A DNA stretch of 64,000 nucleotides from NCBI GenBank assembly GCA_035649635.1, contig DASRJE010000026.1, positions 48,291 to 112,290 of the forward strand, read 5' to 3'. Numbering within the stretch: the stretch's first letter is position 1; every line of letters starts with the position of its first letter. The DNA is from Gp6-AA40 sp035649635. Lineage in GTDB: Bacteria > Acidobacteriota > Vicinamibacteria > Vicinamibacterales > UBA2999. This document shows positions 1 to 8,140 of the stretch, piece by piece. Both the position numbers and the translations under genes were made by a program. The notes beneath the pieces are model-generated. The model searched no databases, was not told the origin of the DNA, and saw only the letters and a program-made list of their open reading frames with translations.

Positions 1-145
1 CGAAGAGCACCGTCGTTGTCAGCGAGCCGTGCGTTTGCACCGGGTGTGACCACGCGACAATCAGCGCCACGCACAGAGCCAGGACTCCCGAGCCGAGGCC
101 CAGAACCGTACGTCTGTGCGTCGTAGACACCCAGTGGTCCCTCAT
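1..145 (-). CDS. Partial N-terminus of membrane-anchored/secreted protein, possibly a c-type cytochrome
   Basis: Only the first 48 codons lie in the window; the gene runs off the left edge. It starts at an ATG that shares bases with the TGA of the upstream HMBD gene (ATGA overlap), so the two are probably translationally coupled. The peptide has a basic N-terminus, one hydrophobic stretch at about residues 15-31 (signal peptide or anchor), then HPVQTHGSLTTTVLF. A His-Gly just after the signal is also seen in the cytochrome at 40194-40865, which likewise sits beside an HMBD gene. I therefore infer a cytochrome, but no heme motif is visible in this fragment. Confidence 0.5.
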   Translation of the reverse strand, partial: MRDHWVSTTHRRTVLGLGSGVLALCVALIVAWSHPVQTHGSLTTTVLF

Positions 146-1155
146 CGATCCCGTACCTCGAACGTGGTCACGAACGTGTGAATCTTGTCCCGGCGTCTGA
201 ACTGGGTCCACGCCCGATAGCGCCCCGGCTTCGGCATCAGCCCATCGAAGATCACGGTCGGGCCGCCTCTCAGTTTCTCGAGGTCGGCACCAGGCGGGAT
301 CAGGAACTGCGGCATGTCATCGTCGTCGTTGCCGCCAGGCACGATGTCGAGTGAGTGCGAATGGACGTACTCGTTCAGGTCCTCGCTCATGATCAGCGTG
401 TGCCCGAACGCACCCAGGTAGGTCTGCAGATCCGTGACCGGCTGCCTCGTGAACGTGTCGGTCAATGAGAACTGAAGATGGCCATACAGTCCGGCGAAAA
501 ATGGCGACGGGTCGTAGCCGACTCGCGCCGTGAGATCGTCGACCGTCTGCGTCCTCTCGACGTCTGGTACTAGCCGCGCAGAGTCGCCAGCGAGATCGCC
601 CTTGTAGTCCGCGGTGACGAGTGGCCGCGCGATGAACTGCGAGGCCCCTCCCGCAGGAAGGAAATCAGAGAGCACTTTGTAGTAGCCCGCTTTCGGAACC
701 GTGACGTCGATTGTCCACGTCCCATCGGCCTGAAGCTCCGGGTGGATATGCTGAAAGTGCGTCATGTCCTGGCTGATGACAAAGAGGTGATACTGCCGCT
801 CGTGCACCGTCTCGAACTTGACAATCGGTTCGCCGGTGCCGGGGCGAGAGACACGAAAACGCCACCGCGCGGGTTTGCCGGGCTGCACGACGGCCGGCTC
901 GGTCGAAAGTTCGAGCCCGTAGTCACGCACGTCGAATGGCGCGCCGCGCACGAGCGCCATGCCACAACGCGGACAGGTGCCGGCGATATCGAGTGTGTAG
1001 TCTGGGTGCATCGGGCACACGAAGGCCGCGGCCTCTGCATCCGTGACCGCGTTCGACGGAGATTGTTGCGCTTGAACGAACAGGGTGACGAACCAGCACA
1101 TGGTGAGTGTCACGATCGCCGCCGTGACACGACTCGCCAGAGCGGCTCCGAGCAT
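142..1155 (-). CDS. Secreted heavy-metal-binding-domain (HMBD) protein
   Basis: A 337-aa exported protein. A signal peptide (about residues 1-30, ending near VQA) is followed by a compact Cys motif, CPMHP then CPRCGMAL, at about residues 46-67. This matches the heavy-metal-binding domain often found in copper and silver resistance proteins. The remaining 270 residues are beta-rich with scattered His (HERQYH, HFQHIHPE, HSHS) and an acidic GGNDDDD patch, suggesting an extracytoplasmic metal-binding sandwich. I chose the ATG at 1155, not an upstream start, because it gives a clean signal peptide. It is the third gene of a minus-strand run and overlaps the next gene. A paralogue lies at 40928-41869. 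Metal specificity cannot be read from the sequence. Confidence 0.8.
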   Translation of the reverse strand: MLGAALASRVTAAIVTLTMCWFVTLFVQAQQSPSNAVTDAEAAAFVCPMHPDYTLDIAGTCPRCGMALVRGAPFDVRDYGLELSTEPAVVQPGKPARWRFRVSRPGTGEPIVKFETVHERQYHLFVISQDMTHFQHIHPELQADGTWTIDVTVPKAGYYKVLSDFLPAGGASQFIARPLVTADYKGDLAGDSARLVPDVERTQTVDDLTARVGYDPSPFFAGLYGHLQFSLTDTFTRQPVTDLQTYLGAFGHTLIMSEDLNEYVHSHSLDIVPGGNDDDDMPQFLIPPGADLEKLRGGPTVIFDGLMPKPGRYRAWTQFRRRDKIHTFVTTFEVRDR

Positions 1156-1196
1156 CCGGACCCCCCGCGCGGAGCGCGGGCAAGAGATACTGCGAT

Positions 1197-1226
1197 AGCG
1201 AAGTGGCGCCTTGGCGCCACTTCGCT
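1197..1226. terminator. Perfect 14-bp hairpin just after a stop codon
   Basis: Arms 1197-1210 and 1213-1226 pair perfectly (AGCGAAGTGGCGCC) around a 2-nt TT loop. The hairpin abuts the stop codon of the LVIVD protein gene. There is no T-run on the minus-strand side, so it may attenuate transcription or stabilise mRNA ends, not act as a classical intrinsic terminator. Confidence 0.5.
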
Positions 1227-3217
1227 CAGCGATGCGGGCTGGTGGCATTGCCCTCATATGTACCGGTGCCTGGGCCTGGCAGCTCGTCGGCGCGCGGGCC
1301 AGTGTAGCGGGCCACATGCAGTCCGGTATCGTTGTCCACCCAATAGATCAGCCCGTCTTTGAATACCGGATACGTGCGCGCCACGCCTTGAGGCACGGTG
1401 AGCGCATGACCGACCTCACGTGGCGAGTAGGGATTCGAGATGTCGATCACGCGCAAGCCGTGACCGTACCAGGTCGTGAACACGAGATTCTTGAAGATCG
1501 TCGGATTGTGGTTCTGTTGCGGAATGCGTCTGCGAGGCTGGCCGTTTGGTTCGGTGGTCGCCTGAGTGAGGCATTCTTCGACCTGGTTGTCCGGAATCGC
1601 AAACGCGCCCACCATGATTGGCACGAGTTCGGATTCAACCGAAACCATGCGCGCGTAGTTGAGTGGACAGCCGCCGTTCTCGTCGCTCAACCAGACGTAG
1701 GCAGGACGCCCCTTTGTGTTGCCTCGTATACGGGCGGGTCGATTCGGGACGAACACGGCGCTGTGCGTTCCTGTTGGCGACGCATTCACTGGTGGATAGA
1801 CATCGAAGCGCGACCTTGTCATGAGCACGAGGTAGCGAGCGGCTTTCGCTTCAGATGACGCGTTCGACGCCAGAAATGCTTTCAGACCCGGATCGTTGTT
1901 GACCACCATGTGCAGGCAGTCGTTTGCGATGTCCGGAATCTTCGTCGCGACGAGGATTCCGTTGGCCGAGAGGATTGTCGACCGCTGATTGCAGCCCGCC
2001 GAGCCAGCCGCCAGTTGCCCGTCACGCCCGTGGGCGATCGCCTCCGAATCGAGCACGTAGAATCCGGCCGTCGTCCCTGCCACATACACCCGCTCGCCAT
2101 CGTCGGTGACCGAGACCGAGTGAAGACGATTCTGCTCGCGGTTCTGGAAGTTGCCCGGCTGTCCGAGCCCGTTCTTGGCGTCACTGAAATCCAGGAACCG
2201 TCCATCCGAGAAAAGCCCGGTGGCGTCCGGCCGCTCGTCGATCGGCGGTCCGCCGACTTCTTGCAGTGTGAAGCCAGCCAAAAACTTTGGCCGCATCAGC
2301 ATCTCGCCCGTCTCTTCATCGGTCACGGCCATGACAAGGAGGTCGGGGACCTTGAGACCCGGGCTCGATGGATCGGGTACGCCGCCGGTCCAGTTCGTCA
2401 TGTAGACGAGGACGCGGTTTGCGTTCGCCGGGTCATGCCAGAGGAAGAACTCGTGCGACTGGGAATAGAAGTCAACGACCTCGCTTTTTGCGGTCGGCAG
2501 GCACGTGTCCATGTCGATCCGATACGTCTCCATGCGCCCGAGCGTGTTAGTGCCGGCGTTGCGCACGAGGATGTAGCGGTCTTCACCCCGGGAGGTCTTG
2601 TAGATCAGCGATCGAAGCTCGCGGTCATCGAAGCCTTCGTTGCCTTCCGCCATCGCGGGAATTTCTCCGACGACGACCGGCGGTTGCTTTGCGGGGTCAG
2701 ACTGGATCTTCAGGATGTTGATGGCGTGCCTGACACCGGCGCCATTGGCATGTCCGACGAATATGCAGCTGCCGGCGACGCCGAGTCCGCGGCCGTCGCC
2801 CGCGCCATCGAGATCGCCGCCGCGCCACGCGCCTGTAGCGGGATCGCGCTCGGAGGGGATGAGCGGAACCCAGTGAATGTGCTCGAGATTGCGAAACAGG
2901 AAGAGCCGCTTCTCGAGCTCGAAGGCCCCGGCCTTTGCGTCGGCTTCAGACGAATGCGGATCGATCTGTCCCTGCCGATTCACGCGCACGGACGGCATCT
3001 GCGCCATCGGCGTATCGAAGGTACTCGGCTGGCAGCCTGCCGGATCCTTGGAGTGATCGACGCACTGTTGATCGGCCGCGAGCACGGTCCGGCTGACCAC
3101 CTCCGCCAAGGCTACGGCGGTCCACCGGAGCGTTTCGCGAAGGTGGAGTCCGGACGCTACGTACCATCCCGTGAACAAGGCCAGGCAGAAGGCAAACCCG
3201 ACTGAAAGACGCTTCAT
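1226..3217 (-). CDS. Secreted LVIVD-repeat beta-propeller protein
   Basis: A 663-aa exported protein. The start at 3217 gives MKRLSVGFAFCLALFTGWYV, a good signal or anchor segment; an in-frame upstream start would add a repeat-derived leader. The body has propeller-type strands with motifs such as LHSVSVTDDGERVYVAGTTAG and, near the end, HGLRVIDISNPYSPREVGHA, typical of LVIVD repeats. Several Cys (CVDH, GSCIF, DTCLP, GCNQ, NDCLH, GGCPL) suggest disulfides in the periplasm. It lies between a phosphotriesterase-like gene and the HMBD gene on the same strand. About 50 bp of a dispersed repeat (3097-3146) forms the codons just after the signal peptide. No catalytic role can be assigned; a surface or periplasmic scaffold is likely. 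Confidence 0.75.
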   Translation of the reverse strand: MKRLSVGFAFCLALFTGWYVASGLHLRETLRWTAVALAEVVSRTVLAADQQCVDHSKDPAGCQPSTFDTPMAQMPSVRVNRQGQIDPHSSEADAKAGAFELEKRLFLFRNLEHIHWVPLIPSERDPATGAWRGGDLDGAGDGRGLGVAGSCIFVGHANGAGVRHAINILKIQSDPAKQPPVVVGEIPAMAEGNEGFDDRELRSLIYKTSRGEDRYILVRNAGTNTLGRMETYRIDMDTCLPTAKSEVVDFYSQSHEFFLWHDPANANRVLVYMTNWTGGVPDPSSPGLKVPDLLVMAVTDEETGEMLMRPKFLAGFTLQEVGGPPIDERPDATGLFSDGRFLDFSDAKNGLGQPGNFQNREQNRLHSVSVTDDGERVYVAGTTAGFYVLDSEAIAHGRDGQLAAGSAGCNQRSTILSANGILVATKIPDIANDCLHMVVNNDPGLKAFLASNASSEAKAARYLVLMTRSRFDVYPPVNASPTGTHSAVFVPNRPARIRGNTKGRPAYVWLSDENGGCPLNYARMVSVESELVPIMVGAFAIPDNQVEECLTQATTEPNGQPRRRIPQQNHNPTIFKNLVFTTWYGHGLRVIDISNPYSPREVGHALTVPQGVARTYPVFKDGLIYWVDNDTGLHVARYTGPRADELPGPGTGTYEGNATSPHR
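3097..3146. repeat. Dispersed ~50-bp palindromic repeat, copy A (inside a CDS)
   Basis: The unit reads CCACCTCCGCCAAGG, TACGGCGG, then GGAGCG and GCGAAGGTGG. Two more copies lie at 18849-18900 and 46502-46555. Both of those are intergenic; this one is translated as part of the N-terminal region of the LVIVD protein. Confidence 0.7.
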
Positions 3218-3231
3218 GCGCGCCAGTATAC

Positions 3232-3264
3232 GGGACTCGGGACTCGGGGCTCGGGATTCGGGGC
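3232..3264. repeat. Tandem heptamer repeat (GGGACTC-type)
   Basis: About four and a half degenerate copies of GGGACTC/GGGATTC in the gap between the phosphotriesterase-like gene and the LVIVD gene. A similar but looser array occurs at 44779-44812. Confidence 0.7.
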
Positions 3265-3282
3265 GGGTTGTCAGGACCGCCG

Positions 3283-4308
3283 TCACCCGCGCACGAATGA
3301 CAAGAAACGCCGTGGGTTGTCGATGGTGATCTTGCGAAGCATCTCGTCCGTGACACCTGCCTTGCGCAGCTTCGGGGCGAACACGGTCAAGGTGACCGCA
3401 TAGCCCGGGCGAGCATCGCTGCGGGCGGTGAAGTTGTAGTCGGAGGAGAGGAGCAGGCGATCGACGTAGCCAGCCTCCAGGAACGCGAGGATCATCGTCA
3501 CTTTCTTTTCGTCGGGAACCAACCCGCCGGTGACCCGGTCGAATCCAACGAACGCGCCGCGTTTGGCGATTTGCTTGATCACGTCAGCGGTCGGGTCGTC
3601 CAGGCAGCAACTGTGACCGATCGCCACGCGTTCAGGACGAACGCCGACCGACTCGAACGCGTCGAGCTGCCTGAGCCCGGCGTCCCTGGGCACATTGGGT
3701 CCGGTGCCGTACGCATTGTGCGTAAAGATTGGAAGGCGCGTGCGGAGATGGGCTCGTCCCACCGCGCGAAACACCTTGCGCTCGGCCGCGCTCATCGCCG
3801 CATTGGGCGTCTCTCCGATTTCACCGAATGCGCCGTACCTGCTGGCGTCCGCGTCGCGCACCAAATCGTCGGCGATCTGATCTTCAGATTTCGTTGCGAC
3901 GTCCTGTGGGTACGTGCGCTCCATGTATAGTCCGCCGCACGCCACGATGTGGATGCTCGTGCGCGAGGCAATCTGCTTCAGAAGATCGTTATCACGCCCG
4001 ACGTCGGTCGTCCCGGCGTCGACGATGCATCCGACGCCTTCTTTCGCGGCGACATCGAGCTGTTCGAGGACGGGAGCCGGATCTTTCGCCGGGCCTGATC
4101 TGTTCGATTGCGGAGCGACTCGCGCCCACTCGAACGACAGATGTTCGTGAAAGAGCGTCGCCTGCACGATCGCGTCGGGTGAGATGTCTTTCAGTAGCGT
4201 CCGGATCGTGGCCCCCTTGGGAAACGTCAAGGAGGCGCCTGGCGCGCTGGTCTGCAGAGGCGCGACCGCGGAGTACGCGAGCAAGCGGAGTACGTCCCGT
4301 CGATCCAT
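3283..4308 (-). CDS. Phosphotriesterase-family amidohydrolase
   Basis: A 341-aa protein with the residues of the binuclear metal site of the phosphotriesterase-like family. It has HxH in FHEHL (H54, H56), a Glu in GAFGEIGE (E163 or E166) where the bridging ligand is expected, H197 in FTHNAYG, H232 in IGHSCC, and D290 in LSSDYN. A Glu in place of carboxylated Lys would fit the PHP-like subgroup. The N-terminus (MDRRDVLRLLAYSAVAPLQT) has twin arginines and a hydrophobic stretch, suggesting export, possibly by Tat. It is first in a minus-strand run with the LVIVD and HMBD genes. The substrate is unknown; lactonase or esterase is more likely than a true phosphotriesterase. Confidence 0.82.
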   Translation of the reverse strand: MDRRDVLRLLAYSAVAPLQTSAPGASLTFPKGATIRTLLKDISPDAIVQATLFHEHLSFEWARVAPQSNRSGPAKDPAPVLEQLDVAAKEGVGCIVDAGTTDVGRDNDLLKQIASRTSIHIVACGGLYMERTYPQDVATKSEDQIADDLVRDADASRYGAFGEIGETPNAAMSAAERKVFRAVGRAHLRTRLPIFTHNAYGTGPNVPRDAGLRQLDAFESVGVRPERVAIGHSCCLDDPTADVIKQIAKRGAFVGFDRVTGGLVPDEKKVTMILAFLEAGYVDRLLLSSDYNFTARSDARPGYAVTLTVFAPKLRKAGVTDEMLRKITIDNPRRFLSFVRG

Positions 4309-4325
4309 GGGTGGGGATTATAGAG

Positions 4326-4355
4326 CGTCGGGTCCGGAGAACAGCACCCGGCCTA
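4326..4355. repeat. GCGGGTCC hairpin repeat, copy 1 (reverse orientation)
   Basis: Reads GGGTCCGGAGAACAG followed by CACCCGGCC; its reverse complement matches copies at 44826, 57554 and 61419. It lies between the sigma-54 activator gene and the phosphotriesterase-like gene. Confidence 0.6.
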
Positions 4356-4387
4356 CGGCGCGCGAGAGACACGTACGTTCCTAGCCG

Positions 4388-6499
4388 CTAGAACGACGGG
4401 CGCCGAATTCCCAGCCGGCGCATCTTTGACTGCAGCGTAGTTCGCCTCAGCCCGAGTCGCACGGCGGCGCCAGAGACGACGCCATTGGATTCGCGCAACG
4501 CGCGAAGGATGGCCTGTCGTTCCGCATCTTGAAAGGTCGTCACCGGCGGTGAGCCAGTCGCCTCGTCGTTGGCTGCTGGCTCATCGTCCTCCCTCGGCTG
4601 AACATCCGGCCTCGGCTGAACATCCGGCTTGGGGCGAACATCCTGCAGTGGCAGCACGAGGTTCGGCCCCGGCGAGAGGATGACGGCGCGTTCGATGACG
4701 TTCTGCAGTTCCCTGATATTGCCCGGCCAGGTCCATCGCTTGAGGGCGTCCATAACCGAGTCGGAAATGGTCAGCAACGGACGGCCCATGCGCCGGGAGC
4801 ACTGTTGAGCGAAGTGTTCGGCGAGCGCGGGAATGTCTTCGACCCGCTCGCGCAGCGCCGGGACCAGAATTGGGAACACATTGAGCCGATAGAAGAGATC
4901 GCTTCTGAACGATCCCTCGTTGACCATCTCGGAGAGATTGCGATTGGTTGCCGCGACCAGCCGCACGTCCACGCGCTGGGTGCGCGTACTTCCGAGGCGC
5001 TCGAACTCGCGTTCCTGCAGGACGCGCAGCAGCTTCGGCTGCATTTCCGCGGGGATATCGCCCACCTCGTCGAGGAACATCGTGCCGCGATGCGCCAGCT
5101 CGAGCCTCCCGGCGCGGCTCATCGTGGCGCCTGTGAACGCACCCTTCTCGTGGCCGAACAGCTCGCTCTCGAACAGGCTCGCGGGCAGGGCAGCGGCGCT
5201 CATGCGGACGAACGACCGATCGCGCCGAGGGCTATGGCTATGAACGGCGCGCGCGATCAGCTCCTTTCCGGTCCCGGTCTCGCCAAGGAGCAACACCGTG
5301 CTATCGGTCGACGCTACCGTCTTCACGGCGTTCAGCACTTTCCGCAGGGCGCGGCTCGAGCCGACAATCTCTCGAAACTCGTGGTGCAGCTCGCGCTCGA
5401 GGTAATCCTTCTCGTCGATCAACTTCGCGTTGACGTGCGCGATCTGCTCGTACGCGCGTGCGTTCTCGAGCGCGATCGCGATTTGCGTGGACGTGTGGCC
5501 CAGCAACGTGATGTCTTGCGGCGAGAAGGCGTCCAGCGCAGTGCTGGCAACGTTCAACGTGCCCAGCTTGCGTTTGCGTGTCACCAGCGGGACACAACAA
5601 ACAGTTTCGAGGCCGGCAGTCTTCATCAGGGGAGCGCTGTCCAGCCCAAGCGCCTCCAACTCCGATCTGTGGAACAGGCAGGCCGTTCCCTTCTGAAACG
5701 CGATGCCAGCGGCCGACCGCTCCAGAGGGATCGCTACGTCGGATGCGACGAGCCCGCGCGTGTCATCGTAGGCCCAGTGAAACTGCAGCAGTCCGGTGTC
5801 TTCGTCGTAGAGCGCGACGCTGACATGGTCGTGCTTGACCACTCGTTGGACCGCGCCGGCGATGGCTTTCACCAGTTCCGGGTAATCCAGATGTGAGACG
5901 AGCAGGTTGTTGACCTCGAGCAGGAATCGCAGGTTGTCGCGTTCTTCCTGAACCTCGCGCTGATAACGTTGCGCATGATCCCAGTTGATCCCGTTGTCCA
6001 CGGCAATGGCCACTGTTGCCGCCACCTGCTCCATGAAAGCAACGACGTCATCCGTATACACGTCGCTCAATCGGCTGCCGAAGCTGAGGACGCCAATCCG
6101 CCGGTGAGCCGTGGTCAGCGGCAGCCAACTGGTGGACTTCCCTCCGCGATCGCGAATGAGGGCAAGCACCGGATGCAACTGGCCCGCCTCCGGGATGGGA
6201 ATGACCGCGGCCTTCTGGGTGTGCCACACCGTCGCGGCGGGGCCAGGCTCGTTGAGCGGCATCGAAACGAACGGAAGGCCGGACTGGTTCGGCTCCAGCA
6301 GGACCAGACGCATCTCGTCGGTCGGGCCGTCGTGTAGCAACAGGGCCAGGTAGTCGAAAGGGACGACGGTGTGAAGGTTGTCGGCCAGCACCTCGAACAG
6401 CTCTCCCATCGTGCGATGGGCCGCAAGCGTCTTCGAGATACGAAGCAGCGCGTCGTAGCGCGACAGGTGTGTAACCGCGATGGTAGCGGTATCTTCCAT
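4388..6499 (-). CDS. Sigma-54-dependent activator with two GAF domains
   Basis: A 703-aa cytoplasmic enhancer-binding protein of the FhlA/NorR type. It has two GAF-like sensor regions (about 25-170 and 205-345) and a coiled linker. The AAA+ domain has Walker A GETGTGKE (406-413), the sigma-54 contact loop GAFTGA (453-458), Walker B FLDE (475-478) and WPGNIREL near 591-598. A Fis-type helix-turn-helix occupies about 660-700. Between the AAA+ domain and the HTH is a short tandem Pro repeat, roughly DV(Q/R)P(K/R) three times at 620-636. The gene stands alone, divergent from the ECF41 sigma gene. The ligand of the GAF domains is not predictable, and I found no convincing -24/-12 promoter nearby to name its target. 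Confidence 0.93.
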   Translation of the reverse strand: MEDTATIAVTHLSRYDALLRISKTLAAHRTMGELFEVLADNLHTVVPFDYLALLLHDGPTDEMRLVLLEPNQSGLPFVSMPLNEPGPAATVWHTQKAAVIPIPEAGQLHPVLALIRDRGGKSTSWLPLTTAHRRIGVLSFGSRLSDVYTDDVVAFMEQVAATVAIAVDNGINWDHAQRYQREVQEERDNLRFLLEVNNLLVSHLDYPELVKAIAGAVQRVVKHDHVSVALYDEDTGLLQFHWAYDDTRGLVASDVAIPLERSAAGIAFQKGTACLFHRSELEALGLDSAPLMKTAGLETVCCVPLVTRKRKLGTLNVASTALDAFSPQDITLLGHTSTQIAIALENARAYEQIAHVNAKLIDEKDYLERELHHEFREIVGSSRALRKVLNAVKTVASTDSTVLLLGETGTGKELIARAVHSHSPRRDRSFVRMSAAALPASLFESELFGHEKGAFTGATMSRAGRLELAHRGTMFLDEVGDIPAEMQPKLLRVLQEREFERLGSTRTQRVDVRLVAATNRNLSEMVNEGSFRSDLFYRLNVFPILVPALRERVEDIPALAEHFAQQCSRRMGRPLLTISDSVMDALKRWTWPGNIRELQNVIERAVILSPGPNLVLPLQDVRPKPDVQPRPDVQPREDDEPAANDEATGSPPVTTFQDAERQAILRALRESNGVVSGAAVRLGLRRTTLQSKMRRLGIRRPSF

Positions 6500-6537
6500 T
6501 GAGGTCTCGCTCGATTCCGCGAACTATCGTGGGCACC

Positions 6538-6553
6538 TGAGGCGATTGCCTCA
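6538..6553. promoter_or_regulatory. Inverted repeat in divergent promoter region (possible operator)
   Basis: TGAGGC-GATT-GCCTCA, six perfect base pairs with a 4-nt spacer, 39 nt upstream of the sigma-54 activator start and on the upstream side of the ECF41 gene. It could be an autoregulatory operator for the Fis-type HTH; this is inference from position only. Confidence 0.35.
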
Positions 6554-6677
6554 AGAATCCGTCAGATTCGTCTGTGTCCGGGATGTGTAAGGCACAGGCC
6601 GTGCCATACCTCGACGGGATTCAGACGGGCTGGATGATGGGCCGTTGCGTCGTACTGTTGATCGCGACGGCCAGGCC

Positions 6678-6704
6678 TGTCACACCGATGGCAGGCCGCC
6701 CGTC
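6678..6704 (+). promoter_or_regulatory. ECF41-type promoter of the sigma factor gene
   Basis: TGTCACA at 6678-6684, exactly 16 nt, then CGTC at 6701-6704. This is the published -35/-10 pattern of ECF41-dependent promoters. A start site about 6 nt downstream leaves a leader of about 17 nt with GGAGAG before the GTG at 6727. It implies autoregulation and fixes the start codon downstream of longer in-frame possibilities. Confidence 0.75.
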
Positions 6705-6726
6705 TTCCCAATTGGAGAGTGCTTGC

Positions 6727-7602
6727 GTGAGTCAGACAGGAATCTCGACCACAACTTTCGAAACGCTGCGTGGACGCCTCTTCGGTCTCGCGTACCGCAT
6801 GCTCAGTTCGCGGGCCGATGCCGAGGACATCGTCCAGGAGGCCTATCTTCGCTGGCATGAGGTCGACCAATCCCGTGTCGAAAACCCCGAAGCATGGCTC
6901 GTGACGACCACCAGCCGGCTGGCGATCGATCGGCTGCGGCGGCTCAAGACCGAGCGGGAGGCCTATTTCGGGCAATGGTTGCCCGAACCGATCGTGACGC
7001 ATGCGCCGCCCGATCGCCATCTCGATCTCGCCGACGACTTATCGATTGCATTCCTGACACTGCTCGAGCGGCTCGCGCCCGAGGAACGGGCCGCGTTTCT
7101 CCTGCACGAGGTGTTCGACGTCGGGTACGCGGAGATTGCCTCAGTGATCGAAAAAAGCGAGGCCGCCTGCCGCCAGGTCGTCCACCGTGCGCGCGAGCGG
7201 GTGCGTGGCGATCGGAAGCGATTCGAGGTCCCGGACGCCGCGAAGAAAGCCCTGCTGCACCGCTTCATGGCGGCCACCGAGGCGCGTGACGAGCAGGCGG
7301 TGCTCGCGCTCTTTGCGCCCGATGCCATGTGGACCGCTGACGGCGGCGGTAAAACGGCTGCTTCGCCTCGCCCGATCGTGGGTGCGGACCGTATCGCGAA
7401 GCTCGTCATCGGTCTGCGGGAAAAGTTCTGGGCCCCGGGTCGCACGATGGAGATCGCGACGATCAATGGCGAGACGGGACTGTGCATCCGCGACGGCGAT
7501 CGTCTGACGGCTACGCTTTCGATCCTCACCGATGGGGAATACATCCAGGCTGTCTATGCCGTCGTCAATCCAGAGAAGCTGGCGAGCGGCCGGTCACATT
7601 GA
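6727..7602 (+). CDS. sigJ: ECF41-family sigma factor with SnoaL-like C-terminal domain (SigJ-like)
   Basis: A 291-aa RNA polymerase sigma factor. Sigma-2 (about 10-75, with DAEDIVQEAYLRW) and sigma-4 (about 105-165) are followed by a SnoaL-like domain. The signature motifs of the ECF41 group are all present: WLPEP (84-88) in the linker, DGGGK (205-209), NGETG (247-251) and NPEKL (281-285). In this family the C-terminal extension controls sigma activity and replaces an anti-sigma factor; no anti-sigma gene is present here. The GTG at 6727 is preferred because it follows GGAGAG and a consensus promoter at 6678-6704. The gene directly precedes an AhpD/carboxymuconolactone-decarboxylase-like gene, the usual partner and target of this sigma group. 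Confidence 0.92.
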   Translation: MSQTGISTTTFETLRGRLFGLAYRMLSSRADAEDIVQEAYLRWHEVDQSRVENPEAWLVTTTSRLAIDRLRRLKTEREAYFGQWLPEPIVTHAPPDRHLDLADDLSIAFLTLLERLAPEERAAFLLHEVFDVGYAEIASVIEKSEAACRQVVHRARERVRGDRKRFEVPDAAKKALLHRFMAATEARDEQAVLALFAPDAMWTADGGGKTAASPRPIVGADRIAKLVIGLREKFWAPGRTMEIATINGETGLCIRDGDRLTATLSILTDGEYIQAVYAVVNPEKLASGRSH

Positions 7603-7618
7603 CAAACGCTGGTTCGTC
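7593..7618 (+). promoter_or_regulatory. ECF41-type promoter of the AhpD-like gene
   Basis: GTCACA at 7593-7598 (preceded by G instead of T), a 16-nt spacer, then CGTC at 7615-7618. Same spacing as the promoter at 6678. It overlaps the last codons of the sigma gene and sits 29 nt before the AhpD-like start. Confidence 0.7.
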
Positions 7619-7646
7619 TCGAGTGTAGAAGAAGAGGAGAGCGAAC

Positions 7647-8117
7647 ATGAACCCAAGGCTCGATATCAGCAAACACCTCTCGTCCGCGCCAGTCCGTGCG
7701 TTGTTCAATCTCTCAGCCGAAACGCAGAAGCGGATTGACCCCGCGCTTTTCCATCTCATCGAGATTCGCGCGTCCCAGATCAACGGCTGCGCCTATTGCA
7801 TCGACATGCACACCAAGGATGCGCGGGCCGCGGGAGAAACAGAGCAGCGTATCTATGCCCTCGATGCCTGGCGTGAGACGCCGTTTTTCACCGAGCGCGA
7901 GCGCGCCGCATTGGAATGGACCGAGGCCGTCACGAGAGTCGCCGATACGCACGTGCCCGACGAGATATACGAGAGTGTCTCGAAGCACTTCAACGAAGAA
8001 GAACTGGTAGCGCTGACCTTCGCCGTGGTCGTCATCAATAGCTGGAACCGCCTGTCGATTTCGTTCCGCCCGGAGGTAGGGAGTTATCAGCCGAAGGCGG
8101 TGGCGGTGCACGCGTAA
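7647..8117 (+). CDS. Carboxymuconolactone decarboxylase / AhpD-like protein
   Basis: A 156-aa all-helical protein with the peroxidase-type redox motif CAYC (C48, C51) followed by H55 in CIDMHTKDAR, as in AhpD-like alkylhydroperoxidase-fold proteins. It starts at an ATG preceded by GAGGAGAG. It is the standard neighbour of ECF41 sigma genes and has its own ECF41-type promoter, so it is the probable regulon target. Its true substrate is not known; family members act as peroxidase, decarboxylase or epimerase. It ends convergently with the pyrophosphatase gene. Confidence 0.9.
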   Translation: MNPRLDISKHLSSAPVRALFNLSAETQKRIDPALFHLIEIRASQINGCAYCIDMHTKDARAAGETEQRIYALDAWRETPFFTERERAALEWTEAVTRVADTHVPDEIYESVSKHFNEEELVALTFAVVVINSWNRLSISFRPEVGSYQPKAVAVHA

Positions 8118-8140
8118 GCGAGAGCGCGCTTAGCGTTTTA
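8115..8140. terminator. Short hairpin with T-tract between convergent genes
   Basis: TAAGCG (8115-8120) pairs with CGCTTA (8127-8132), followed by GCGTTTTA. It is placed between the AhpD-like gene (plus) and pyrophosphatase (minus). The stem is only 6 bp, so this is a weak call. Confidence 0.35.
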
